The position numbers and the translations under genes were made by a program. From assembly GCF_003862475.1 (NCBI RefSeq), contig NZ_RRCO01000002.1, positions 1 to 64,000 on the forward strand: DNA of 64,000 nucleotides, in the 5' to 3' direction. The stretch comes from Lachnoanaerobaculum gingivalis. GTDB lineage: Bacteria; Bacillota; Clostridia; Lachnospirales; Lachnospiraceae. This document shows positions 41,941 through 51,522 of the stretch, in pieces; positions within the stretch are counted from its first letter, which is position 1; each line of letters starts with the position of its first letter. The notes beneath the pieces are model-generated. The model was not told the DNA's origin, made no database searches, and worked only from the letters and a program-made list of their open reading frames with translations.

Positions 41941-42630
41941 ATGGGAAAAATAAAGGAATTACCACTTGAACAAAGACCATATGACAGAGCGCTGGAGTAT
42001 GGAGTGGAATCGCTTACAGATGTTGAACTTTTGGCTGTGCTTCTTAGAAGCGGTACAAAGGATGTCAATGTAGTAAATCTTGCATACAATATTCTTGAGG
42101 GTAATGGTGAAGGATTTGGAATACATAGTATTTTTCACCATAATATTGATAAATTGATGGCTATCAAGGGCGTAGGCAAGGTGAAGGCTGTACAGATACT
42201 TGCACTTGGAGAGTTTTGTAAAAGAGCGTGGGAGAGAAAAAACACAAGAAAAAGTATTTCTTTTTCTTCTCCTGATGTGGTTGCAAATTATTATAAGGAG
42301 AGTATCAGACACTTGGAAGTTGAGGAACTTAGAATAATCTTCCTTGACACAAGACAGAGGCCGATTTCAGATATGGTGATTTCTGTTGGAACTGTGAATG
42401 CTTCTTTGGTTTCCGTCAGAGAGATTTTGATAGAAAGCTTAAAGCATTTGGCGGTAAATGTTATTTTACTGCACAATCATCCAAGTGGTGACCCGTCGCC
42501 GAGTAAGGCGGACATAGATATAACAAAGGATATTAATAAAGCGTTGGATAGTATAGGGATAGAACTTATAGACCATATAGTTATAGGCGATAACTGCTAT
42601 TACAGCTTTAAGGAACAGGGGATTATTTAA
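41941..42630 (+). CDS. radC: RadC-family JAB/MPN-domain protein
   Basis: A 229-residue protein with an N-terminal helix-hairpin-helix part (AIKGVGKVKAVQILA) and a C-terminal JAMM metalloprotease-like domain, HNHPSGDPSPSKADID. Once credited with DNA repair; the function is unsettled. ATG 41941 follows AAAGGG; the upstream in-frame TTG at 41920 is less likely. It stops on the mreC start codon, so mreB, usually between them in related genomes, is not here. Confidence 0.9.
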   Translation: MGKIKELPLEQRPYDRALEYGVESLTDVELLAVLLRSGTKDVNVVNLAYNILEGNGEGFGIHSIFHHNIDKLMAIKGVGKVKAVQILALGEFCKRAWERKNTRKSISFSSPDVVANYYKESIRHLEVEELRIIFLDTRQRPISDMVISVGTVNASLVSVREILIESLKHLAVNVILLHNHPSGDPSPSKADIDITKDINKALDSIGIELIDHIVIGDNCYYSFKEQGII

Positions 42631-43460
42631 TGGATTCTAGAAACCGACTTGTACTGATAATTTTAAGTATAATTAGTATCATTCTTATAGGAATAACTTC
42701 ATTCAATGATTCTATTATTTCGCCTTTAAGACAGGCTGTAGGAATTGTATTATTGCCGGTTCAATCCGGCGTAAATACTGCAGGTAGGGCGATATATGAC
42801 AATATAGAAGAGCAAAGAAAGTTACATGACGCAATCAATGAAAATACATTGCTCAATAAAAGAATCGATGAGCTTACAGAGGAAAATACAAAGCTGATGG
42901 CGGATAACGGAGAACTTGCAAGACTCAGAGAACTGTATAAGCTTGATGAAAGTTATTCGGACTATGAGAAGGTTGGAGCCAGAGTAGTGGCAAAGGACAG
43001 TACAAAGTGGTTTTCTACTTTTACTATCGACAAAGGCAGTGATGACGGCATAGCCGTAGATATGAATGTTATAGGCTATGGCGGACTGATCGGAATAGTG
43101 ACCGATGTAGGGAAAAATTATGCAAATGTACGTTCAATTATAGATGATATATCAAGAGTAAGTGCAATGTCTCTAAGAACAGGTTCACTTTGCAGAGTTG
43201 ACGGAAATCTTGAGCTTTATAATGACGGAAGATTGATTTTAAAAGATGTCAAGTCGGATGCGGATATCTCCGAAGGTGATATGATAGTTACATCAAATGT
43301 ATCAACCAAGTATTTGCCGAATATTTTAATCGGCTATGCCAGAGATTTAAAGGAAGATTCTTCAAGGCTTACAAAGAGCGGATATATAATACCGATAGTG
43401 AATTTTGATACTATATCTGAAGTTCTTGTAATAACCAAAAAGAAGGAAGTGAGTGATTAA
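42630..43460 (+). CDS. mreC: Rod shape-determining protein MreC
   Basis: A 276-residue bitopic protein: N-terminal helix (LVLIILSIISIILIGITSF), coiled coil (about 70-105) and extracellular beta-barrel domain with STKWFSTFTIDKGSDDGI and YGGLIGIV. It scaffolds the elongasome, linking MreD, PBP2 and RodA. Start and radC stop overlap (TAATGG). mreD follows with no gap. Confidence 0.93.
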   Translation: MDSRNRLVLIILSIISIILIGITSFNDSIISPLRQAVGIVLLPVQSGVNTAGRAIYDNIEEQRKLHDAINENTLLNKRIDELTEENTKLMADNGELARLRELYKLDESYSDYEKVGARVVAKDSTKWFSTFTIDKGSDDGIAVDMNVIGYGGLIGIVTDVGKNYANVRSIIDDISRVSAMSLRTGSLCRVDGNLELYNDGRLILKDVKSDADISEGDMIVTSNVSTKYLPNILIGYARDLKEDSSRLTKSGYIIPIVNFDTISEVLVITKKKEVSD

Positions 43461-43970
43461 ATGAGAAGAATAATAGTGAATATAGCTTTTATTATATTTG
43501 CATTTGCACTTCAGATATGCATTTTCCCGTTCATACCGTTTTTATATGCCTCGCCGAACTTACTTATAATACTGACATTCACTTATGGATTCAGTCTCGG
43601 TGTGGAAGAAGGAATGCTCTACGGTGTGTTATGCGGAGTTTTGATGGACTTGTACTTTGCAGGTCCTTTCGGATTTTTTACTTTATTATTTATATGGATA
43701 GGGTATATTAACGGTAGGCTTTCAGCCTTCTTTTATGAGGAATATATAGTTTTACCTGTTATAGTGTGCATGATAAGTGAAGTTATGTACAATGTGTTTA
43801 TTTATGTTTTCAGATTCTTGATAAGGGATAAATTTGAGGTTTTATACTATTTGAAAAATATTGTAATACCCGAGGTAATAATAACGCTTATATTTACATT
43901 GTTATTATACAGGTTTTTACTTTGGTACAATAAAAAACTCAGGATATTGGACAGTAGAGGAATTAATTAG
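43461..43970 (+). CDS. mreD: Rod shape-determining protein MreD
   Basis: A 169-residue membrane protein with about five helices. SPNLLIILTFTYGFSLGVEEGMLYGVLCGVLMDLYFAG (in parts) is the family pattern. It joins MreC and the PBP2/RodA pair in the elongasome. It lies directly between mreC and the PBP gene and shares its last G with the PBP start. Confidence 0.9.
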   Translation: MRRIIVNIAFIIFAFALQICIFPFIPFLYASPNLLIILTFTYGFSLGVEEGMLYGVLCGVLMDLYFAGPFGFFTLLFIWIGYINGRLSAFFYEEYIVLPVIVCMISEVMYNVFIYVFRFLIRDKFEVLYYLKNIVIPEVIITLIFTLLLYRFLLWYNKKLRILDSRGIN

Positions 43971-46843
43971 TGATAAGGGATTTTAAAGATTTTTTAGGGG
44001 ACTTTTTTGAAAAGATAAAATCCTCCAGACTATTTATACTTAGTGTAATATACGCCTTCATGGTATTTATCCTTGGATCTAAACTTTTCACCATGCAAAT
44101 GGTAAACGGAAAAGAGGCACAGGATAAGTATGTTCAAAAAATAAAGAAAACGGTAGCCACTACAGGTGCAAGAGGAAATATATATGACAGAAACGGCAAT
44201 CTCTTGGCCTATAATAAGTTGTCATATACTGTAACTATCACAGATGGCGGATACTATAAAAAAGTAAATGATAAAAATAATATGTACTACAGGCTGGTGC
44301 AGATTTTAAGAAAACATAACGAGAATATCGAAGGGGATTTTTTGGTAGCGGTAGATGAAAACGGTGATTTCTACTATACCACAAAATCCGACGCTGCCAG
44401 ACTTAGATTTATTGCAGATATGTACGGCTTGAAATCATTGGATGAACTTGATGATAAGGCCGGAAAGTATCCTTCAAATATCAGTGCGCAGGAGATGGTT
44501 GATAAAAAACTTAAAACCTACGGACTTGATAAAATGACTGACAGTGACGGCAATATCTACAATTTGTCCGGTCAGGACAAAATAGATTTGATAAATATAA
44601 GATATGAGATGGGTAAAAAACTTTACAGAAGGTATGAGCCCACTATTATATCTACAAATATATCTGAGGAAGCAAAGATTGATATTATGGAAAATACAGC
44701 ATCCTTGATAGGTGTTGATGTGGAAAATGACACCCTAAGAGTCTACAATGATGCGGTTTATTTTTCAGATATAATCGGATATACCGGAAAAGTTCCGGAT
44801 GAAAAGCTTGATGAACTTTTAAAGGAAAGACCTGATTATACATTAAACGATATTGTAGGAAGAATCGGTATAGAAGAGAGCATGGAGACCACATTGCAGG
44901 GTACAAAGGGCTCAAAGACTATGATAGTTGACAATGTGGGAAGGATTATAGAGACCATAAGCGAAGTTGAATCAAGTGCCGGAAATGATGTATATCTTAC
45001 TATTGATAAGAATTTGCAAATAGCTACCTATCGCCTGGTTGAGCAGCAGCTGGCAGGCGTTTTGGCAAGCAAGATTGTAAACGAGGACAATCCGAATACG
45101 GATTCAACAGATTCAACACATAGACTTATACCTGTGAAAGATGCTTACTATCAGCTTATAGGTAACAATGTACTTGATACGACTCACTTTGCAAAAGTGG
45201 ATGCGTCTGCAACGGAGCAAAGCCTTAATGCAAAGCTTACAGCACAAAAGGAAAGTATTTTAGTATCAATAAATAACGAGTTGACTTCAAGTACCCCTAC
45301 GGTAATGGGCGGATTGCCTGAAGATACAAAGGCATATTTAAACTATATACATTCCGCACTTACAAAGAAGAGCATAATAAAAAAGGATAATATAGATACA
45401 AAATCCGAGGTTTATCAGGCATGGAAAAATGAGACCACTTCGCTTAGAGATTATTTGTTTATAGGAATATCAAGCGGTTATATTGATACTACGGTATTCT
45501 TTAACGACAGTAATTATTCAAGTGCTGAAGATATATACAGCAAGCTTGTAGAGTATATTCAAAATATGCTTAAGGATGATGCCGATTTTGATAAGCTTGT
45601 TTATAAATATTTGATCAGAAACAATGTGGTTACAGGAAGAGAACTTTGTCTGGCACTTTTCGATCAGGGAGTACTCAATATGGATGAAGCCGCATATGCT
45701 CAATTGGCTGCAGGAAATGAAGGCTTTGCTTTTCCTTTCTTTATTGATAAGATTTCAAGGATAGAGATAACGCCGGCACAGCTTGCGCTGGATCCTTGTT
45801 CTGCCGGAGCGGTGGTTACAGATGTAAATACCGGTGAAGTAAGAGCATTGGTATCGTATCCGGGTTATGACAATAACAGATTGGCAAACTCTATGGATGT
45901 TGCATACTTTAACAAATTACTGGAGGACGAAAGTTTGCCGCTATATAATAATGCGACTCAAACCAAGAAGGCGCCGGGTTCAACTTTCAAGCCTATTACA
46001 GCAATTGCAGGTCTTGAGGAGCATGTTATAAATGCAACGGACACGGTAGTGTGTACAGGTATTTACGATACTATAAATCCGGCTATAAAATGTTGGATTT
46101 ATCCGGGAAGTCACGGACCGGATTCTGTAGTAAAAGCTATACAGGATTCATGTAATGTGTATTTTGCCGAGACGGGACACAGGCTTTCTACAGACGGTAA
46201 CGGTGAGTATTCATCCGAACTTGGTATAGAGAGACTTAAAAAATATGCTACAATGTTCGGACTCGATCATAAATCGGGAGTTGAAATAGTGGAAAATGAA
46301 CCGCAGATTTCAGATATCAACCCTGAACAGTCATCTATCGGTCAGGGTAATCATTCATTTGCAAATATTCAGCTTGCAAGATATGTAGCGACTATTGCAA
46401 ATCAGGGAACTGTTTTTGAACTGAGTCTTTTGGATAAGGTTTGTGATCAATACGGAAATGTTGTACAGGATTATACCCCTGTTTCAAATTATCATGTGGA
46501 TATCAGTCAGGATACATGGAATAATGTTCGAGAGGGTATGTACAGGGTTATAAAAGAAGGCTCCGCAAGGAAAGTATTTACCGATCTGAATATTAATATT
46601 GCAGGAAAGACAGGTACTGCACAGGAGTCAAAGACGAGAGGAAATCATGCTTTCTTTATCTCTTTTGCACCTTATGAAAGTCCTGAGATAGCCGTTACGG
46701 TAAATATCCCTTACGGATATTCCTCAACAAATGCGGCAGTTATCGGTAAGAATATTTATAAGTATTATTATAATCAAATTAGTTTGGATTATATATTGAA
46801 TAATAGTGCACTTGATGTAAGTGATGTAAGAATTGGCGACTGA
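43970..46843 (+). CDS. mrdA: Class B penicillin-binding protein (PBP2/MrdA type), long form
   Basis: A 957-residue transpeptidase crosslinking lateral-wall peptidoglycan, one N-terminal helix (about 20-42) and the rest extracytoplasmic. The GTG start overlaps the mreD stop, with AGAGG upstream. A PBP dimerisation region begins at ARGNIYDRNGNLLAYN. Catalytic Ser671 lies in GSTFKP (SxxK), then SCN in QDSCNVYF and KTGT in AGKTGTAQ. It is several hundred residues longer than E. coli PBP2 because of a poorly conserved, Asp/Ser/Thr-rich block between the dimerisation and catalytic domains, as in other clostridia. Confidence 0.92.
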   Translation: MIRDFKDFLGDFFEKIKSSRLFILSVIYAFMVFILGSKLFTMQMVNGKEAQDKYVQKIKKTVATTGARGNIYDRNGNLLAYNKLSYTVTITDGGYYKKVNDKNNMYYRLVQILRKHNENIEGDFLVAVDENGDFYYTTKSDAARLRFIADMYGLKSLDELDDKAGKYPSNISAQEMVDKKLKTYGLDKMTDSDGNIYNLSGQDKIDLINIRYEMGKKLYRRYEPTIISTNISEEAKIDIMENTASLIGVDVENDTLRVYNDAVYFSDIIGYTGKVPDEKLDELLKERPDYTLNDIVGRIGIEESMETTLQGTKGSKTMIVDNVGRIIETISEVESSAGNDVYLTIDKNLQIATYRLVEQQLAGVLASKIVNEDNPNTDSTDSTHRLIPVKDAYYQLIGNNVLDTTHFAKVDASATEQSLNAKLTAQKESILVSINNELTSSTPTVMGGLPEDTKAYLNYIHSALTKKSIIKKDNIDTKSEVYQAWKNETTSLRDYLFIGISSGYIDTTVFFNDSNYSSAEDIYSKLVEYIQNMLKDDADFDKLVYKYLIRNNVVTGRELCLALFDQGVLNMDEAAYAQLAAGNEGFAFPFFIDKISRIEITPAQLALDPCSAGAVVTDVNTGEVRALVSYPGYDNNRLANSMDVAYFNKLLEDESLPLYNNATQTKKAPGSTFKPITAIAGLEEHVINATDTVVCTGIYDTINPAIKCWIYPGSHGPDSVVKAIQDSCNVYFAETGHRLSTDGNGEYSSELGIERLKKYATMFGLDHKSGVEIVENEPQISDINPEQSSIGQGNHSFANIQLARYVATIANQGTVFELSLLDKVCDQYGNVVQDYTPVSNYHVDISQDTWNNVREGMYRVIKEGSARKVFTDLNINIAGKTGTAQESKTRGNHAFFISFAPYESPEIAVTVNIPYGYSSTNAAVIGKNIYKYYYNQISLDYILNNSALDVSDVRIGD

Positions 46844-46921
46844 TTTTAGAGGAAAATATGTTAATTTTCAAAAAACACTGGATTTTTTTGCTAAATTCGT
46901 GTAGAATTTGGAGAGTAGAGA

Positions 46922-48043
46922 ATGTTAGACGGTTTTAAGCTTAGATATTATCCGTTCAGACTGTTGGTTTATATTATAGTTTTAAATACTATAGGTGTAT
47001 TGGTTATTTCCAGTGCTACAGGCGGAGACAAGGGAATGGTGGCCAAGCAGATATTTGGCGTGGTCCTCGGACTTGTACTTGTGGTATTGATATCACTTAT
47101 ACACTACAGAAAATTGATGGAACTGATGTGGATAGTGTATGGAATATGTATTATCTTGCTGCTTGCAGTGTTACTTTTCGGTTATGAGCCGGAGGGTGCA
47201 GGAGCGGTGAGATGGATTAAGGTACCGGTTATTGGACAGTTACAGCCTTCTGAAATAGTCAAAATAGGTATGATTTTATTTATTGCCGCTTTTTTGGGTA
47301 AACATCAGGAGGATATCGACAGAATTTCATTTTTACTTGTATTTGCCGTAGTTGCTGCTATACCATGTATTTTAATACTGAAAGAGCCTGATTTATCAAC
47401 TACAATTGTAGTTTTTGTTATGATAATAAGTATGCTGTTTATCTCAGGAATCAGCTATAAATGGGTACTTGGCAGTCTTGCATTTTTAATACCATCAGCA
47501 GTAATATTTATATTTTTATTACAAAGTAACACAGTTCCCTTCTTAAGGGGATATCAAGCAAATAGAATACTTGGATGGATATATCCGGATAAGTATGCAG
47601 ACATAAACGTACAGCAAGATAACTCGATTATGGCTATTTCATCAGGTCAGTTGATGGGTAAGGGACTGAATAATAACACTTTTGCTTCGGTTAAGAACGG
47701 AAACTTTTTATCCCAGGAGCAGACGGATTTTATATTTGCGGTTATTGGAGAGGAACTGGGATTTATAGGCAGTATGGTGGTAATAGCGCTTTTTGCGCTT
47801 ATAGTTGTTGAATGTTTTCACCTTGCTTCTAAAGCAAAAGATTTAGAAGGTAAGTTGGTTTGTGTAGGTTTTGCCGCATTGGTCGGATTTCAGAGCTTCA
47901 CAAATATATCGGTTGCAACAGGACTTTTTCCTAATACCGGATTGCCGCTTCCATTTATAAGTTATGGGGTGAGCTCGCTTTTAAGCTTATTTTTAGGTGT
48001 AGGACTGGTTGCAAGTGTGGCTGTAAGACAGGGTAAGAACTAA
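46922..48043 (+). CDS. rodA: SEDS peptidoglycan polymerase RodA
   Basis: A 373-residue polytopic SEDS glycosyltransferase, partner of the upstream class B PBP. Conserved segments are GAVRWIKVPVIGQLQPSEIVK, LKEPDLSTTIVVF with the catalytic Asp, and FPNTGLPLPFISYGVSSLL. The gap of 78 bp after the PBP gene is where minCDE often lies in relatives; nothing coding is seen there. Confidence 0.93.
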   Translation: MLDGFKLRYYPFRLLVYIIVLNTIGVLVISSATGGDKGMVAKQIFGVVLGLVLVVLISLIHYRKLMELMWIVYGICIILLLAVLLFGYEPEGAGAVRWIKVPVIGQLQPSEIVKIGMILFIAAFLGKHQEDIDRISFLLVFAVVAAIPCILILKEPDLSTTIVVFVMIISMLFISGISYKWVLGSLAFLIPSAVIFIFLLQSNTVPFLRGYQANRILGWIYPDKYADINVQQDNSIMAISSGQLMGKGLNNNTFASVKNGNFLSQEQTDFIFAVIGEELGFIGSMVVIALFALIVVECFHLASKAKDLEGKLVCVGFAALVGFQSFTNISVATGLFPNTGLPLPFISYGVSSLLSLFLGVGLVASVAVRQGKN

Positions 48044-48058
48044 AATTTGGAGGTAAAG

Positions 48059-48454
48059 ATGAATATAGGTTTGATCGCACATGATGCTAAGAAAAAGCTC
48101 ATGCAGAATTTTTGTATTGCATATAGAGGTATTTTATCAAAACATAATTTATCAGCGACAGGAACCACAGGAAGATTGGTGGAAGAAGTTACCAATCTTA
48201 ATATACATAGATATTTGGCCGGACATCTTGGCGGTGAACAGCAGCTTGGTGCCCAAATAGAAAATAATGATATAGATTTGGTAATCTTCTTAAGAGATCC
48301 ACTCACAAAGAAGAGCCATGAGCCGGATGCCGATAAGGTTATGAGACTTTGTGATACACATAATATACCTTTGGCAACAAATCTTGCTACAGCAGAACTT
48401 CTTATAATGGCACTTGACAGAGGTGACTTTGAGTTTAGAGAGGCATATAGATAG
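48059..48454 (+). CDS. mgsA: Methylglyoxal synthase
   Basis: A 131-residue enzyme turning dihydroxyacetone phosphate into methylglyoxal. IGLIAHDAKKKLM, TGTTGRLVEE, LAGHLGGEQQLGAQI and FLRDPLTKKSHEPDADK, including the catalytic Asp, are present. The ATG at 48059 follows GGAGGT; a TTG frame start at 48047 is less likely. Placement after rodA is conserved in clostridia. Confidence 0.95.
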   Translation: MNIGLIAHDAKKKLMQNFCIAYRGILSKHNLSATGTTGRLVEEVTNLNIHRYLAGHLGGEQQLGAQIENNDIDLVIFLRDPLTKKSHEPDADKVMRLCDTHNIPLATNLATAELLIMALDRGDFEFREAYR

Positions 48455-48458
48455 TCTG

Positions 48459-49442
48459 ATGGCGGATTATACTAAAAGAGGAAAAAAGCCGGTAAATAAA
48501 ATATATTTAATCATCCCTATTATTATAGTGATAGCACTTTTCCTTGGAGGGGCATACTATTATCAGTTTATGATGACCGAGTACGACTTCTCCGGGAGAC
48601 TTTCAAGTCTTGATATTGACACAAAAATTTCGCCTCTTGCGGCAAATCTTGCATTGCCCGGTGAGGAAAATGTTGACGTAGATGATATTTCTTCGGAAAG
48701 TGTCATATTGGCAGGAGGCGAGGGAAGTCTTTTGGCATCGAAAGATGCTACAAAACAGATGTATCCTGCAAGTACAACCAAAGTTATGACCGCATTGTTG
48801 GCTCTTAAATACGGAAATCTCTCAGATGAGGTGACTGTGACTGACGACAGTGTTATAACCGAGGCCGGAGCAAGTCTGGCAGGAATTAAGCCCGGAGATA
48901 AGTTGACACTTGATCAACTTCTGTACGGACTTATGTTGCCTTCGGGAAATGATGCGGCAAATGCTATTGCCGTACATGTCGGAGGTAGTGTAGATAATTT
49001 TGTAAAGATGATGAATGATGAGGCAAAGAGAATCGGAGCTGTGGATACCAATTTTGTTAATCCCAGCGGTCTTTCCGACAGCAATCATTATACAACGGCA
49101 TATGATCTTTATTTAATATTTAATGAAGCTATGAAAGACGGCAGATTTATGAATTATGCGGGAGCTCCGTCTTATAATGTATCATATACGGCAGCTGACG
49201 GAAGTCAGGTTACAAAAAGTTGGAAAAACGGAAACAGATATATAACAGGTCAAGTGGCCGCACCGAGAGGTATAGTGGTAGATGCCGGAAAAACCGGAAC
49301 CACTTTGGCGGCAGGCAGTTGTCTTGTGATTTGCAGTGAGAATGCTGAGGGAAAAAGATATATTTCTGTTGTATTGAAGTCAAAGAACAGAGCGGACTTG
49401 TACGACAATATGTCTAAACTTCTTTCAAAAATCAATAAATAG
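48459..49442 (+). CDS. Membrane-anchored D-alanyl-D-alanine carboxypeptidase (S11)
   Basis: A 327-residue low-molecular-weight PBP. After a basic N-terminus comes one helix (about 16-38), then the S11 domain with catalytic Ser in ASTTKVMTALLAL (SxxK), SGN in LPSGNDAANAI and KTG in DAGKTGTT. It trims the terminal D-Ala of murein stem peptides. ATG 48459 lies 4 nt after the mgsA stop; its only AGAGG-like site is rather far, so the start is not certain. No C-terminal amphipathic anchor is seen, because the N-terminal helix serves. Confidence 0.88.
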   Translation: MADYTKRGKKPVNKIYLIIPIIIVIALFLGGAYYYQFMMTEYDFSGRLSSLDIDTKISPLAANLALPGEENVDVDDISSESVILAGGEGSLLASKDATKQMYPASTTKVMTALLALKYGNLSDEVTVTDDSVITEAGASLAGIKPGDKLTLDQLLYGLMLPSGNDAANAIAVHVGGSVDNFVKMMNDEAKRIGAVDTNFVNPSGLSDSNHYTTAYDLYLIFNEAMKDGRFMNYAGAPSYNVSYTAADGSQVTKSWKNGNRYITGQVAAPRGIVVDAGKTGTTLAAGSCLVICSENAEGKRYISVVLKSKNRADLYDNMSKLLSKINK

Positions 49443-49525
49443 CATTGCACTATTCCTATTAATATTTTATAATATCATTATATTATTTTATATTTGATAA
49501 CAGTAAGTTTAAGGAGGACGTTACC

Positions 49526-49945
49526 ATGGTTTCTATTATTGCAGGAGAGAAGGGTAAGGGAAAAACAAAGATTTTACTTGAAAGAGCCAATGAAACTGTT
49601 TCAAAGGCAAACGGCTCAGTCATTTATCTTGACAAGAGTTCAAAGCATATGTATGAACTTAATAACAAGATAAGACTTATTAATGTTAGTGAATTTCCTA
49701 TCATGTCAGCAGACGGTTTTGTAGGATTCCTGGCAGGACTCATTTCATCCGATCATGATATTGAAGCTATATTCCTGGACAGCTTTTTGAAACTGGCAGT
49801 ACTTGAAGGAGCAGACATTACTTCAACAATCGATCGTATAGAGACATTGGGAGAGAAATATGGAATCACATTCGTTTTGAGTGTTTCAACGGATGCATCA
49901 AATCTACCTGAAAATGCAAAGAAGAATGTTTCTGCAGCATTATAA
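49526..49945 (+). CDS. Small P-loop protein of unknown function
   Basis: A 139-residue cytoplasmic protein. Walker A is GEKGKGKT (residues 7-14) and a Walker-B-like IEAIFLDSF occurs mid-protein. VIYLDKSSKHMYELNNKIRLI lies between them. There is no partner domain for DNA or membrane binding. TAAGGAGG is 6 nt upstream. It is a monocistron, bounded by an 83-bp gap and a terminator at 49999. It could be a reduced RecA/ParA-like ATPase; I cannot assign a function. Confidence 0.65.
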   Translation: MVSIIAGEKGKGKTKILLERANETVSKANGSVIYLDKSSKHMYELNNKIRLINVSEFPIMSADGFVGFLAGLISSDHDIEAIFLDSFLKLAVLEGADITSTIDRIETLGEKYGITFVLSVSTDASNLPENAKKNVSAAL

Positions 49946-49998
49946 TAAAGAAAATATCATATAATTTTGTATGTGAATTATCTGATTTAATAGATAAA

Positions 49999-50029
49999 GG
50001 CAGACTCGATTTTGAGGTCTGTCTTTTTT
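49999..50029 (+). terminator. Rho-independent terminator
   Basis: GGCAGACT (49999-50006) pairs with GGTCTGTC (50016-50023), two G-U pairs, followed by six T. It ends the small P-loop gene. Confidence 0.75.
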
Positions 50030-50037
50030 AAATTTAA

Positions 50038-50066
50038 TTGAAAAAAACACTCTTGTGCAGTATAAT
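50038..50066 (+). promoter_or_regulatory. Promoter of the hlyD-like/sepF cluster
   Basis: TTGAAA (50038-50043), 17-nt spacer, TATAAT (50061-50066). It lies just after the terminator at 49999-50029, and the start of transcription would be about 50 nt before the TTG start at 50123. Confidence 0.8.
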
Positions 50067-50122
50067 GTAGAGAATTGTATTTATGCAGGCAATAATTGCT
50101 TGTTTTTTTAAGGAGAATAAAA

Positions 50123-51514
50123 TTGGCTGATTCTAAAAAAATTATTCCCTATAGAAAAAAAAGAACTTTTAATGTGGGTGTTATAATATTCCTGTCCTTG
50201 CTGATTTATTTGATACCAAGTGCTGTCAGAGGAGCTACAAGAAAACAGATAAGATATAATGAAGTGGTTGAGGGAAGTATGTCCGAGAATAAGACGCACA
50301 CCGGACTTATACTAAGAGATGAGAGTGTTCAAGTTTCACCGGATGGAGGATATATAAATATATATATGAGAGACGGTAAAAGAGCAGCTGTAGGAAGCAG
50401 AGTATACTCTCTTGATGCTACCGGAGATTTAAAGAAACTTATGGAGGCTTCGTCAGGAAAAGAAGATACCATATCGGATTCGAGTGTTATTGAAATGAAA
50501 AAGAAACTTTCAAATTTTACTTCGAATTATTCGGATTCTGATTTTGAGTATGTCTATGATACAAAATATTTATTGGACAATGCCGCAAGTGAATATTCGA
50601 ATTTAATAAACATAGAAAATATTGATAATATTTCAAACGAAAACGGTTTGAGTCTTAATGTGATTACCTCACCTTATTCCGGAGAAATATCATATGCTAT
50701 AGATGATATTGCCGAGAAAAAAGAGGAAGATCTTACTAAGAGTGATTTTGATACATCAAAACATCCTATAAGCTATATAAAGAATGAACAGCTTATAGAG
50801 GCGGAAACAAAGGTTTATAGGATTGTAAAAAGTGAATCATGGAGTATATATTTTGAATTTGAAAAAGGTGAGGAAGAGCTATATGCCGAAAAGAAAACTT
50901 TGACTGTAAAATTCAAATCAAATGGTCTGACACTTACAGGAGATTACTCTGTTGTAGAAACAAAAGACGGATATAGTCTGGGAAAATTGACATTTGATAA
51001 ATATATGGTACAATTTATTTCAAACAGATATGCGGAGTTTGATATACAGTCATTAGTTGTAAACGGCTTAAAGATTCCGTCCAAATGTGTGCTTGAAAAA
51101 GACTTCTATACTATACCTGTTGAATATATGGCAAAGGGCGGAGATGGTGTAAGCGACGGATTTTATAAGCAGGTGGATAAAGACGGTACGACTTCAACAG
51201 TTTTTGTGCCGGAAGATATAATCAAGATTACGGATACAAATTGCTATATCAGTACAGAAAATAAGGATATAGCATCCGGTGATAAATTGATAAAACCTGA
51301 TTCAAATGAGATCTTTGAGGTTTCGAACAAGGAAAAATTGTTGGGAGTATACAATATAAATAAAGGATATACAGTATTTAAGAATATAGATATACTTGGA
51401 TCGAATAAGGAATTCTATATTGTAGATAAGGGTACAAAATACGGTTTAAAGGTATATGATCATATTTTATTGAATCCTGACGGTTTTAAAGAAGGAGAAT
51501 TTATTTATCAATAG
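50123..51514 (+). CDS. HlyD-like membrane-anchored protein
   Basis: A 463-residue bitopic protein. The TTG start at 50123 follows AAGGAG by 7 nt. A basic N-terminus and one helix (FNVGVIIFLSLLIYLIPSAV) precede an extracytoplasmic part beginning YNEVVEGSMSENKTHTGLIL, which resembles the biotinyl-lipoyl-like hairpin region of HlyD/MFP adaptors. No ABC or MFS partner is adjacent. In Lachnospiraceae such genes commonly stand before yggS-sepF, so a division or envelope role is more likely than export; this is inference. Confidence 0.68.
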   Translation: MADSKKIIPYRKKRTFNVGVIIFLSLLIYLIPSAVRGATRKQIRYNEVVEGSMSENKTHTGLILRDESVQVSPDGGYINIYMRDGKRAAVGSRVYSLDATGDLKKLMEASSGKEDTISDSSVIEMKKKLSNFTSNYSDSDFEYVYDTKYLLDNAASEYSNLINIENIDNISNENGLSLNVITSPYSGEISYAIDDIAEKKEEDLTKSDFDTSKHPISYIKNEQLIEAETKVYRIVKSESWSIYFEFEKGEEELYAEKKTLTVKFKSNGLTLTGDYSVVETKDGYSLGKLTFDKYMVQFISNRYAEFDIQSLVVNGLKIPSKCVLEKDFYTIPVEYMAKGGDGVSDGFYKQVDKDGTTSTVFVPEDIIKITDTNCYISTENKDIASGDKLIKPDSNEIFEVSNKEKLLGVYNINKGYTVFKNIDILGSNKEFYIVDKGTKYGLKVYDHILLNPDGFKEGEFIYQ

Positions 51515-51522
51515 GAGAAACT

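Noticed and set aside
46844-46921. Remnant of minCDE between the PBP gene and rodA
   Set aside because: The 78 bp are AT-rich leader with a ribosome site; no coding trace of Min proteins is visible.
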